Virus record (IMG/VR): IMGVR_UViG_3300033158_000003
Coordinates: 1 to 44,437 of that record
DNA from: a virus
DNA: 44,437 bases
Reading direction: 5' to 3' (one strand)
Shown here: positions 22,205-30,700 of the stretch, piece after piece
How positions within the stretch are numbered: position 1 is the first letter of the stretch
Layout of the letters: each line of letters starts with the position of its first letter
Translations under genes and position numbers: made by a program
Notes under the pieces: model-generated
Database searches by the model: none
Seen by the model: only the letters and a program-made list of their open reading frames with translations
What the model was told of the DNA's origin: nothing

Positions 22205-22332
22205 AAGCGCTGGAGAAAAAGGCCGAACGAGTCGCTGGCGAATTTGTGGACAAAGGCATGGAACTGGAAATTGAGACTTACGAACCCAAGAAGGAACAGC
22301 GTGAGAATCCTCCCAATCACAAATCCAGATGA
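22201..22332 (+). CDS. 43-residue charged protein
   Basis: Lysine/glutamate-rich (MKALEKKAERVAGEFVDKG...), no motif. Overlaps its neighbours: ATGA on the left, 32 bases on the right. Confidence 0.4.
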   Translation: MKALEKKAERVAGEFVDKGMELEIETYEPKKEQRENPPNHKSR

Positions 22333-22528
22333 ACTTTCGGTAGTCGCTGAAACGATCCTGCGCAACACTTTAAGGGACAAGCGAGCGTTCGAACTGATCG
22401 AAGCACTCATTGCTGATCCTGAAGCTGACAGACGCCAACTGGTTATTACAGGTTTTGCGCTAGGCGCGGCAGCCGCCTTAAACGAAATGATGCAGGGACA
22501 TTTGATTAATGTCCATAGCAAGGGCTAG
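22301..22528 (+). CDS. Small helical protein
   Basis: 75 residues from GTG 22301 (AAGGA five bases upstream). Helices 'DELSVVAETILRNTLRDKRAFELIEALI' and 'LVITGFALGAAAALNEMMQGHL'. No family recognised. Its TAG overlaps the TAG of the convergent RHH gene. Confidence 0.5.
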   Translation: MRILPITNPDELSVVAETILRNTLRDKRAFELIEALIADPEADRRQLVITGFALGAAAALNEMMQGHLINVHSKG

Positions 22529-22701
22529 TGGTGCTTCTTTAGCCCTTTAATAATCAGCTCCTCAATCCACTGTGATCGCGTCTTTTCCGGAATCGTAGAG
22601 CGCAGGAGATTAGCTACTTCTGTCCGCAGCCGGATAATGATCGACAGCTTGCGCTCCTCATCCGGCGGTCTGCCGCTTCCTGGTCTGGGTCCGCCTCTCA
22701 T
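22525..22701 (-). CDS. Ribbon-helix-helix (CopG-like) protein
   Basis: 58 residues from ATG 22701: basic glycine/proline arm (MRGGPRPGSGRPPDEERK), strand 'LSIIIRLR', then helices 'EVANLLRSTI' and 'TRSQWIEELIIKGLKK'. This is the expected size and layout of a CopG/Arc repressor or a plasmid partition adaptor. Divergent from the 22815 gene, so it probably binds the 22702-22814 control region. A candidate binder of one of the repeat arrays in this genome. Confidence 0.65.
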   Translation of the reverse strand: MRGGPRPGSGRPPDEERKLSIIIRLRTEVANLLRSTIPEKTRSQWIEELIIKGLKKHH

Positions 22702-22814
22702 AAATGTTCAAAATTCAAAACGCTTTTGATTCAGCATAGACAAAATCAGAGCGCTTGGCAATCTTAATCCAAAGTTGATCGCTGTGCCACATTCTGCCAC
22801 AATGCCGCTCAACC
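22702..22814. promoter_or_regulatory. Divergent control region with tandem GCCACA motif
   Basis: 113 bp between the RHH gene and the terminase-small-like gene. Holds TGTGCCACAT and TCTGCCACAA in tandem at 22783-22802, the same 10-bp-period motif as at 1688 and 26767. No strong sigma-70 promoter found. Confidence 0.45.
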
Positions 22815-23327
22815 GTGCGCATTGCTGATAAGGCGAACGATCCATGGAACGGGATAGACTGGCGCTGGGAAATCCCGCAGGACGCTGACCCCTACGATCT
22901 GGTGCTGGCCAAGGTCCGGATCGTCTCTGACCGGATGCCGGATAAGTACCGCAAGTGTCTTCATATGCTGGCTGATGGCTGGAGTCCCAACCTGATTAAC
23001 CAGTGGCTGGGTCTGGGCGACGATGTCATCCGGCGCATCCGGCAGATTCATCCGGTATCGATCGCCAAGGTCAAGGAAAGCATTCTGGATAACCTCTTGG
23101 AGGCGAGCCAGATCATGAGCGAGCGGCTCGCCAAGGAAGCGCACACGCTTCCCGTCCACCGGTTGCCCAACGCACTGGCTGCGACGATCGACAAGGCACA
23201 GCTCCTAAGCGGAGGGGTTACCCAGCGCACCGAGACCAAACGCGTTGTCACCCAAGAAGAATTGCAGGCGCTTTTTGAGGCGCTGCCGCACGCAAAAACA
23301 ATCGAGGATAAAAGCGATGCCCACTGA
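22815..23327 (+). CDS. Putative terminase small subunit or HTH regulator
   Basis: 170 residues from GTG 22815. HTH-like stretch '[33 protein letters not shown]', a long helix ('[21 protein letters not shown]'), then '[42 protein letters not shown]', which resembles the C-terminal signature of HTH-type small terminase-like proteins (DKaqLL.G..t.r.e). It is far from terL (by about 21 kb), which is unusual. A transcription regulator is the alternative. Confidence 0.5.
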   Translation: MRIADKANDPWNGIDWRWEIPQDADPYDLVLAKVRIVSDRMPDKYRKCLHMLADGWSPNLINQWLGLGDDVIRRIRQIHPVSIAKVKESILDNLLEASQIMSERLAKEAHTLPVHRLPNALAATIDKAQLLSGGVTQRTETKRVVTQEELQALFEALPHAKTIEDKSDAH

Positions 23328-25347
23328 AGACATGACCCTCACCTGGCAATCGCCGCAGTTTAATGTCGATCTGACTCCGGTTGATGTAACGCTCCAGTTC
23401 AATGCGGCCGGCGCTGGTCCGATCGGGCCGCAGGGCGCGCCAGGACCGGCAGGGGCACCGGGCGCCACAGGCGTACAGGGTCCGCCTGGTCCTCAAGGAT
23501 TGTCTGGACCCCAAGGAGCGATTGGCCCCCAGGGCGGACCAGGTCCGGTGGGTCCGCAGGGGGTTCAAGGACCGACAGGTCCGCCTGGAGCCGGGCTGGT
23601 CATTAAAGGCACCGTACCGACTTCAGCGAATCTTCCCACTACCGGTAACGCAGACGGCGACCTCTGGATTGCCGCTGACACCGGGCACGGTTGGGTATGG
23701 ACACAATCGACTTCCAGCTGGACTGACGTTGGCCAGATCCAAGGACCACCTGGACCGGCGGGTGCACAAGGTCCAACGGGCACGCAGGGTCCAATCGGGG
23801 CCACTGGACCTGCGGGACCAACGGGCGCAACCGGCGCTCAAGGTCCGGCAGGCGCGACCGGTCCACAAGGAGCAACAGGACCAGCAGGCACGACCGGCCC
23901 GCAGGGAATACCTGGTGTCCCGATGAACTGGCGCGGTGCCTGGGATTCGGCTACCGCATACGCAATCGGTGATGCCGTTCAGCGCAATGGATCGAGCTAT
24001 ACCTGCATACAGGCCAACACGGCCCAAGATCCAGCGATTCAGACGACCTACTGGAGTCTGTGCGCAGCACAAGGCGCTGTCGGACCGACAGGCGCAACGG
24101 GTCCGACAGGACCACAAGGGCCAACCGGCCCGCAAGGAAGCACTGGCCCGCAAGGAAGCACTGGGCCCGCTGGCCCCGCAGGACCGTCGACTCCGAGCGC
24201 TAATAGCGGAAACTTGCTGACAACGGGCAGCGACAACTTGCTTTACCTGCCGGCCAGCCAGATCCAGCCGACTATCTGGAGTGCCAGACTTAGGTCGTTT
24301 AATAGCATTGGAAACTGCACATTCGAATGCGACCAGCGCAATGTAGGAACTGCTCTAACTAATCCGGCCAGTGGAACCTTTATCCAGGATCGATGGGCCA
24401 TTTTTAAAAGCGCTGGTTTGACCGGCGCGGTCAATACTGCGCTGCAAAGTGTTCCCAGTGCGCCGATTGTCATTCCCGGGACGAATTTCGGCATTACGCA
24501 AAATTTTCAGCGGTTCACGGTAGGGACAGCACAAGCGAGTTTGGCGGCAGGCGATTTTTGGGGGATTACTCAAAATCTTGAAGGTCCGCATTGGCGCGAG
24601 CTTTCGCTTGATGTTCATTCGGTTTCGTTGCTGGTTCGTTCGACTGTCGCCGGACTAAGCTTTGCCCTACGTCTGCGGGATTCAGGCGTACATAATAGCT
24701 TGGTTAAACTCTGCACCATTCCATCGGCTAATACTTGGACCTTGGTTACGTTGCCTAATTTGCCCGTTTGGGTGGGTACATATAGCGCGGTCCCCGGGCA
24801 AATCGCTTATCTATTGGATATTTTTCTAGCTTGCGGTTCGACTTATACGGCCGCGTCTAATGCAGCTTGGCAGAGCGGCGATATTCGTGGGGTCACCGGC
24901 ATGGGCAATTTTCTAGCGACTGCGGCTGCGACTTTTGACGTTGCTTTCGTCCAGCACGAGCCCGGCAGTCAGTGCACGACCCTGATCGATGTGCCGTTTC
25001 CGCAGAATTACGACGCTTGCCTTCGCTACTTTTCAAAAACTTATGGTTATAGTGAAGCTATAGCAACTACGGATATTAATGGACTAAATGGTTCTTTTTT
25101 GGCAAGTGCGGCTTCGCGTGCGGATGGTTTCGGCCCGTTTTCTAAAAGAATGGCTAAGGGGCCGACCGTTACCCTTTATGAGCCGTCAGCAGGATCTGCC
25201 AATACAGCTTATGATTTGTCAGTTGGAGCGGCAGTATCGGCAACCGCGCAGTACATTAACGATGCTTCATTTCTCCGATTGAATGGCACCAGTTTTACTA
25301 CTGGCCATATTTACGGAGTTCACTACACCGCCGACACCGGCTGGTAG
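23317..25347 (+). CDS. Collagen-like tail fibre / receptor-binding protein
   Basis: 677 residues from ATG 23317. Residues ~30-95, ~135-205 and ~250-295 are Gly-X-Y collagen-like repeats ([20 protein letters not shown] types). They are interrupted by '[14 protein letters not shown]...[16 protein letters not shown]' and by a CBM5/12-like '[27 protein letters not shown]' module. The C-terminal ~370 residues are a globular adhesin with the common phage ending '[35 protein letters not shown]'. Binds the host surface. Repeats of this type can expand or contract. Confidence 0.85.
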   Translation: MPTEDMTLTWQSPQFNVDLTPVDVTLQFNAAGAGPIGPQGAPGPAGAPGATGVQGPPGPQGLSGPQGAIGPQGGPGPVGPQGVQGPTGPPGAGLVIKGTVPTSANLPTTGNADGDLWIAADTGHGWVWTQSTSSWTDVGQIQGPPGPAGAQGPTGTQGPIGATGPAGPTGATGAQGPAGATGPQGATGPAGTTGPQGIPGVPMNWRGAWDSATAYAIGDAVQRNGSSYTCIQANTAQDPAIQTTYWSLCAAQGAVGPTGATGPTGPQGPTGPQGSTGPQGSTGPAGPAGPSTPSANSGNLLTTGSDNLLYLPASQIQPTIWSARLRSFNSIGNCTFECDQRNVGTALTNPASGTFIQDRWAIFKSAGLTGAVNTALQSVPSAPIVIPGTNFGITQNFQRFTVGTAQASLAAGDFWGITQNLEGPHWRELSLDVHSVSLLVRSTVAGLSFALRLRDSGVHNSLVKLCTIPSANTWTLVTLPNLPVWVGTYSAVPGQIAYLLDIFLACGSTYTAASNAAWQSGDIRGVTGMGNFLATAAATFDVAFVQHEPGSQCTTLIDVPFPQNYDACLRYFSKTYGYSEAIATTDINGLNGSFLASAASRADGFGPFSKRMAKGPTVTLYEPSAGSANTAYDLSVGAAVSATAQYINDASFLRLNGTSFTTGHIYGVHYTADTGW

Positions 25348-25358
25348 CTAATAGATTT

Positions 25359-25700
25359 ATGTCAGACTACACTACTTCCTACGCGATCAGATACAGCACG
25401 CCGCACCTGAGCCAACAAACCGAGGTTGCGGTAGTCACTGCAGCCGTAAGCATACAGAACGAAGACCCTGGCACCGCCGATCACGCCAACCGCCTTCGTT
25501 GGGCAAATTGGGCAATTCCTAACTCAAGCGTTGCTTGGCAAGCGTTTGCATGGCCGGTCGCTAACAATCCGAGCATCGTTGCCGCGGTGACGGCTGATCC
25601 GAGCGGTCAGACGGTCGCTGATTCTGACGTTCAATTTGTGGTGAATTCTTACGTCGAAATCGTCATCACCGAATGGGTCGCTAACAACCCTGCTGCTTAA
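25359..25700 (+). CDS. Small structural protein downstream of the fibre
   Basis: 113 residues, beta-rich and uncharged (TSYAIRYSTPHLSQQTEVAVVTAAVSI..., 'NRLRWANWAIPNSSVAWQAFAWPVANNP'). It looks like a phage structural accessory seen after fibre genes; possibly a chaperone or capsid decoration. Starts 11 bases after the fibre stop. Confidence 0.55.
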   Translation: MSDYTTSYAIRYSTPHLSQQTEVAVVTAAVSIQNEDPGTADHANRLRWANWAIPNSSVAWQAFAWPVANNPSIVAAVTADPSGQTVADSDVQFVVNSYVEIVITEWVANNPAA

Positions 25701-25803
25701 GGTCTGGGGATCGCTTGCGGCGGCTGCTGCGATTGGCCGCCATGCGCTTTCTGGAAAGCTTTGCGCCAGACGATCACCTTGCGCCACCATTTTCCCCGCG
25801 CTC
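25701..25803. other. Non-coding spacer before the repeat array
   Basis: 103 bp after the structural gene with no supported gene. Includes short GC-rich stretches but no clear terminator stem with U-run. Confidence 0.3.
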
Positions 25804-25958
25804 GGTCTCGCTCATCCGTACTGGGTTGCTCGCAGTTCTTGGCTCGCTCCTTTGTTGTGGGTTACTCACCATGAATGGCTCGCTCTCCGGTCATTGGGTT
25901 ACTCAGTCTAGATGGCTCGCTTCAACGAGTTGGGTTTCTCATCTCGTATGGCTCATTG
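25804..25958. repeat. Nine-unit 18-bp direct repeat array
   Basis: Ten-base words begin at 25804, 25822, 25840, 25858, 25876, 25895, 25913, 25931 and 25949, i.e. spacing 18,18,18,18,19,18,18,18. They strictly alternate between type A (TGGCTCGCTC) and type B (TGGGTTACTC), with a few substitutions, separated by unrelated 8-9-base spacers. It fills the gap between the 25359 gene and the stop of the leftward gene at 25953. I see no open frame that uses it. The arrangement suggests an iteron, centromere or packaging-type protein-binding array. Confidence 0.75.
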
Positions 25959-26243
25959 CGCCAGTTCCTCCAGCGCTAAAGCCAGCATCACTTCGCCTTC
26001 CTTGCGCACATCCTCGGCCAATTCGCCCAGCCGATTGACCAGTATGGTCGTCAGAAATTCCATCACCTTGACGTGCTGGTAGATCCGGTTGCGCGCCAGT
26101 TCGCTGCCAAAGTGCTGCAGCATTAACTGGTAGACCATGCGCCAGTATTCGCGCCGGGTTTGGCACGCGTGAGGCAGCTTGCCGTCGTTGACCAGATCCT
26201 TGATCACCACGATCGCCATCTCTGTCAGCCGCTCCCACTTCAT
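25953..26243 (-). CDS. Helical hypothetical protein
   Basis: 96 residues, nearly all helix ('REYWRMVYQLMLQHFGSELARNRIYQHVKVMEFLTTILVNRLGELAEDVRKEGEVMLALALEEL' in parts). No motif recognised. Start overlaps the upstream stop (ATGA). Its stop lies in the last unit of the 18-bp array. Confidence 0.5.
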   Translation of the reverse strand: MKWERLTEMAIVVIKDLVNDGKLPHACQTRREYWRMVYQLMLQHFGSELARNRIYQHVKVMEFLTTILVNRLGELAEDVRKEGEVMLALALEELAQ

Positions 26244-26776
26244 TGAGACCTCGCGCTCACGGGTTGAATCACGGTCAGCGTGCCACTGAAAAGCGGCGTC
26301 ACGATCGGCGTAGGGGACGCAGGCGACTGTACCATGCGGACCTCGTAGAAATACGGCACCGCTTGCATCGTCGCGGTGACAGTGGCGGAAACGGTCAGCC
26401 AGGTCGTGCCTTGAGTCGGAGTGGTGGTCTCAGTCCAGTCGACCTCGACCACACTGGGATCAGTGTCCGGAATGCTCAACGACGTCTTAGCCGTAAACAG
26501 GAACTCGAATCCCGTGATATTGACCGGTTGCGTGTTCCCGTTTGCGTCCTTGACCGTCAGCGCAATCTGGCTTGAGAGCGTAGCGCCTTGCTCGACACAG
26601 AGGTTCAAGCCCGGCGGCCCGCAGGAAGGACACGGCTGGACCGGAGGCGAAGGCGTCGTTGTCGAAGGGGTAACCGGAACGTTCGCACTCGAAGGACCAA
26701 TCGGAGTCCGCTGGATCTGAGTCTGATAGCGGATCGCAGCCAGATTCGGCATGTCCAGACTGGGCATGTGCCACAT
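26240..26776 (-). CDS. Putative virion protein with Ig-like/BppU-type domain
   Basis: 178 residues (ATG 26776; ATG 26767 or 26752 possible). N-terminal ~60 residues are proline/threonine-rich with 'PCPSCGPPGLNLC'. Residues ~65-175 form a beta-sandwich like the N-terminal domain of baseplate upper proteins ('EQGATLSSQIALTVKDANGNTQPVNITGFEFLFTAK...VPYFYEVRM'). Likely a tail or fibre accessory. Its start is overlapped by the TGTGCCACA tandem motif. Confidence 0.5.
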   Translation of the reverse strand: MWHMPSLDMPNLAAIRYQTQIQRTPIGPSSANVPVTPSTTTPSPPVQPCPSCGPPGLNLCVEQGATLSSQIALTVKDANGNTQPVNITGFEFLFTAKTSLSIPDTDPSVVEVDWTETTTPTQGTTWLTVSATVTATMQAVPYFYEVRMVQSPASPTPIVTPLFSGTLTVIQPVSARSQ

Positions 26777-26854
26777 CGTGCCACAAAACTTTCCAATACG
26801 CCAGACGCAATTTGCATTGCAATGCTGTTTGGTTTATGCTATACACAATCAAAT
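26767..26854. promoter_or_regulatory. Divergent control region: GCCACA tandem, palindrome and promoter
   Basis: TGTGCCACAT-CGTGCCACAA at 26767-26786. Then GCAATTTGC (26807-26815), as in the operators at 17594 and 17661, running into the perfect palindrome GCATTGCAATGC (26814-26825). Rightward promoter: TTGCAA (26817-26822, inside the palindrome), 17-base spacer, TATACA (26840-26845). The predicted start is ~26852, three bases from ATG 26855, so the mRNA is nearly leaderless. Strongly suggests a repressor-controlled promoter. Confidence 0.6.
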
Positions 26855-27088
26855 ATGCTTTACACTCTCGCAACTATCGTTCTGTTTGTCATCGCCGTGA
26901 GGCTGCTCTTTTGGCCAGCCGTATTTGCCGGTGCGCTGGCCTGGCAACTGCGCTGGATCCTTCTCGCGCTTTTCCTTGCTTTCGTAGCCTTTTTCCTGGG
27001 TCCGATCCTGTACTCCTCTTGGCAGGCCAACACCCAGGCAGAGGCACAGGTCAAGGCGTACCAAGAAACGCATCCAGGTGCCCGATGA
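26855..27088 (+). CDS. Small two-span membrane protein
   Basis: 77 residues. Two transmembrane segments, ~3-27 (YTLATIVLFVIAVRLLFWPAVFAGA) and ~32-54 (RWILLALFLAFVAFFLGPILYSS), then a short charged helix. ATG 26855 sits almost at the predicted transcription start. Holin-like topology, but its control by an early-type operator rather than the late operon argues for a lysogeny or exclusion function. Confidence 0.55.
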   Translation: MLYTLATIVLFVIAVRLLFWPAVFAGALAWQLRWILLALFLAFVAFFLGPILYSSWQANTQAEAQVKAYQETHPGAR

Positions 27089-27118
27089 GGACCGTCACAA
27101 TTTTCCTGGACCGCCCAA

Positions 27119-27328
27119 ATGAATAACGCGCAATTGAAAGAGCTTGTCACTCGTCGACCGTTCCGCCCGTTCGAAGTCGCAACAAGCGCCGGTGATCATT
27201 ACGCAGTCTTGGAAGAAGCCGACATTTTCAATAATCGTCGGCGACCGGATCTTTTCATCATTTTCACTGAAGATGGTCTAGCACATTGGATCGAATCGAC
27301 AGACATCGTGAGCGTTACAACATTGTGA
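27119..27328 (+). CDS. 'PFRPF' family small protein, copy 2
   Basis: 69 residues (MNNAQLKELVTRRPFRPFEV, then 'VLEEADIFNNRRRPDLFIIFTEDGLAHWIESTDIVSV'). Same family as 18569-18784: shared (R/I)PFRPF-(A/E)V-x-T start and an acidic/hydrophobic beta end. Two divergent copies in one phage suggest paralogues with different partners. Unknown function. Confidence 0.6.
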   Translation: MNNAQLKELVTRRPFRPFEVATSAGDHYAVLEEADIFNNRRRPDLFIIFTEDGLAHWIESTDIVSVTTL

Positions 27329-27335
27329 ATCAGCA

Positions 27336-27527
27336 ATGAACGACGAAAACCAACCTGCCACTAAGGGCGATCTGCGGTTACTGGAACACCGTTTACGCGA
27401 GTTTATTCTTGATCGGGAAAGTGCCCTGACGTGGCGTGTCATCGGACTCTGTTTCCTGGTCACCGCAACTCTGTGTGGCGGACAGCTTACCGTATTTATC
27501 TTTATGCTCAGCCACTGGAGACGATGA
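27336..27527 (+). CDS. Small membrane protein with N-terminal helix
   Basis: 63 residues. Charged helix 'TKGDLRLLEHRLREFILDRES' followed by one transmembrane segment (VIGLCFLVTATLCGGQLTVFIFML, ~35-58). Resembles small holin-like or DUF1640-like proteins that start with 'tK.DL..l...l'. Pairs with the next gene; stop overlaps its ATG. Confidence 0.5.
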   Translation: MNDENQPATKGDLRLLEHRLREFILDRESALTWRVIGLCFLVTATLCGGQLTVFIFMLSHWRR

Positions 27528-27748
27528 CCACGATTGATATTCTTAATCACCTGAAAGCTTCCGGTCTCGCGGAAAAGCAGGCCGAAGCGATCGTCGAAGC
27601 TATCGAACAGAAGCGCGAGGACTTCGTGCGTAAAGCCGATTTGGAGGCTGTTGCCGAGCGGCTAAAAAGCGAGCTGCAGCGCTTCGTGTTCGTCACCATT
27701 GTACTGACCGCTATAGCGCAGCTTGTGGTTGCCAAGATTTGGCATTGA
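27524..27748 (+). CDS. DUF1640-like tail-anchored membrane protein
   Basis: 74 residues. 'TTIDILNHLKASGLAEKQAEAIVEAIEQ' then 'VRKADLEAVAERLKSELQRF' and a C-terminal membrane segment (VFVTIVLTAIAQLVVAKIW). This is the layout of bacterial and phage DUF1640-like proteins (helix, tkaDLe coiled coil, C-terminal anchor). Function unknown. Ends eight bases from the convergent 1583-residue gene. Confidence 0.6.
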   Translation: MTTIDILNHLKASGLAEKQAEAIVEAIEQKREDFVRKADLEAVAERLKSELQRFVFVTIVLTAIAQLVVAKIWH

Positions 27749-27756
27749 CAAGTTCG

Positions 27757-30700
27757 TTACTTCCTTGGTCGAAAATTTCTATTCATCCGATAATATTGCT
27801 GGTCTGTCGTGAACGGCGACGTCTTTTCCAGCGGCGTAACCTGGCTGGCGCGATCGATCCGGTAAGACTTGATGATCGGCCGAGTGCCAGGGAACCCTTT
27901 CCCACCGCGAGCTTCGAGCAACGGATTCGCGTCTCGGTTCACGTCGGTGTCAAGCCGCAACAGTGAATTGATCGCATCGCGCTTTGCTTCACCGATTCCG
28001 GTTGCCCCAGGTTGACCATTGGCATGGTTCTGGAAGTAAGTGTTCCAATCCTGAGTGAACTCGCTCGGATTATTCCAAAGTTGGCGGAACGGCGCCCGCG
28101 TCGCGTTCTGGAGATAGTTGTGGTTAAGCTGATCGAAGTCCACGCTCCGCAAGAGCACGTTATCCTTTTGGGAGATCTCGAATCCGTAAGGGACAGCAAA
28201 CTTTTCAGTGCCGCGGAACGAACCGTACCGCTTACCTTCAGTGAGCGCCTTGTGATAAAACATCCTGAAGATGGTTCCCATCTTCGAGTTATCAGCCAAA
28301 TTTTCGGAAAGCGCGTTCAGCGCTTTGATCTGATGCGGGTTGTATTCGTTAGTTTTAGCGAGCGCATCGCGTAGCTCCTGCGGCAGATAGCGGACGAAGG
28401 TATTGCCGTTTGGCAATGTCTTGAAACCTATATCGGCTTTTTGATTTTCCGAGAGTGCGTTAATCCGATCCAGCATGTCGTCGGCCAGCTTCGCGTTATA
28501 TTGCCGAACCTGCGCTGGCGTGCGCATCAGCGGTACGCCGCGACTGTCGCGCATCACGCTGCCGTCCGGATTACGCATGAACTCAGGTGCCGTGTCCAGG
28601 AACGTGTCGGCAGCGTTTGTTGAACGCAGATCCTCTCGAGTAAAGGCCCGAGTCGGTAACTCTTCATTGTCAATCGCCCGGTCGCGAAAACGCGTTTGGA
28701 AAAATTTCTGGGTGAGTTTATCAACCGCGTCATTCGGGCGTACGCCATCGAAGAGATGCGTCCCGGTAACAAGATTGCCCTGCCGGTCAAAAGCGAAACC
28801 TAGCTTTGCATAGGCGTTCTTGAGCATGTTCTGATTGATCCAGCCGGGCCGGAAAGCGGAGGTCGCGTCGACCGCTCCCTGTGGCGACATCATGTAATCA
28901 ACACCGTGCTCAGCGAATAGTTCTCTGGCGATATCAAGATCACTCAGGTGCGCAGTAGGTTCGCCGCTACGCGCAAGACTGGTGACGTAGCTGTTCTTAA
29001 AATTCTGAAAGTCCTGATTTGTTATGTAGCGGCTGGTTGCTGGATCAACGCCGATGGGATTGCCTTTGGCATCAACTGCCGTGTATTGACCAGGTTCGCC
29101 ACGGTCAACGTTGCCAAGGAGCGCATCATAAATATCAGGGACCATGCCGGCGCTTTGGGTCGCGTGCATGAGCTCGTGGCCAAAAATGCCGCGCACTGTG
29201 CCCTCCGGATTAGCCAGATTAACCGTGATCGCTGGCTTATCGGCACTGTCGAAATAATGAATGTGCGGATCGAATGCGCCGGCAACACCCGCTGGATCGT
29301 GCGTGAAATTAACGCGCAGGCCAGGCGCCTGTTGGAGATAAGTTGAGAGCATCAACTGGTCCTTGGGTTGCAGCGACAAAAACTGGTCGCGCTGTGTGCC
29401 AACCATTGTGTGCAACGTGCGCTGCCAATCGCCGCGCGCTTTGAGATAGACTTCGCCGGGACTGTTGTAGCGCATCCATTGGCCGAATCCGCCTCCAGCC
29501 ATGCCGAACAATCCGCCGGGAATTGCGTTGCTGATCGCACCACTTAAAGGGTCGTTAGGATCGCTAATAGCGCCTATGAACGCACCTGTTGCCATTCCCG
29601 CTGGCGCACCCTTCGCCGCTGCCGCAATCGTTTGTACGGCAGGAGAATCAAGGAATGCAGCCATGTGCGGGCTCACCAGTTTGGTTCCCTGGCTCATTCT
29701 CGTCCAGAATGGAACAGTCGCTTCTCCGTAGGCCAGTTCCTGCCCATAAGTCTTAAAAAAATCTCTTAAGACTGAAGCGGCTTTTGGGATTGCATCGACG
29801 TGCTCGAGCGCATCGACTCCCATCTCTGCCAGTCTGCCGCCCCAGGCGTGTCCTCCCATAGCGCCAACCCCAAACAAGATTCCTCGTCCCATCTTGTCTA
29901 TGAGCTCACGGGCAACAGGATTGCCTCCGCTCAAGAAATTCAGCGTCCGGTCGCCCAGTCCGATAAGCTTCAAAACAGCGTTGCCGGCAGCGCCAATGAC
30001 ATTGCCGGTCGCGTTAGCGATGCTCTGCGCAAACTGTGTAGCTGTGCCTGGATCAGTGGCAATGCGCCCCAGACTGGTTAGTTGCTGCTGGAGGTTAGCG
30101 CTTTGCTGCTGAAACGCGGCATCGGCAGCCCGAGCATCAGGCGCCAGATTAGCTTGCGCGTTGCGAATATTGAGGTAGTTCGGATTGCCTGCTTCAGTCT
30201 CCGGATTAGGTGGGACGACCTGGGTCGAATCGAACATGAATTTTTGTGCTCGCGCCTCTGCGACATCAGTCGTTGTCTCGAGCGCACGCTCAGCCAGTAA
30301 CGGACGAAAAGCGCCCACGGCTTTCATGCCCGCTAATCCTTCCAGGACGCCTGGGCCGACGAGCTGCGCGATTTGCGAAATACCCTCGGCTGCTTGCGGA
30401 TCGGTCTGCCAGGTTTGGAGTTTCTGTCCGAGATCGGCGAACGCTCCAGTGGCTGAATACGCGTTAGCCATCAAACTTTGTATGCCGCTGCCTACGTCAG
30501 CGACCTGCTGCTGACTGCCCACCAATCCCTGGACATCGTGCAGATACTGAGTGTGCAGTTGCGCCAACTTCTGCGGGTCACTAGTGAACATGCTAGCCAA
30601 TGGCACGTAAAGATTTTTACCGGCCAGCATGACTTGGGCTAGCATATTGTAGACGTCAGAAGCAGTTTTGCCTACTCCTTGCGCAGTGAGCGCATTAAGA

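Noticed and set aside
23317-25347. Diversity-generating retroelement target in the fibre
   Set aside because: No reverse transcriptase or template repeat is visible anywhere in the window.
25804-25958. CRISPR array
   Set aside because: Repeat words are only 10 bp, alternate between two types, and spacers are 8-9 bp. No cas genes are present.
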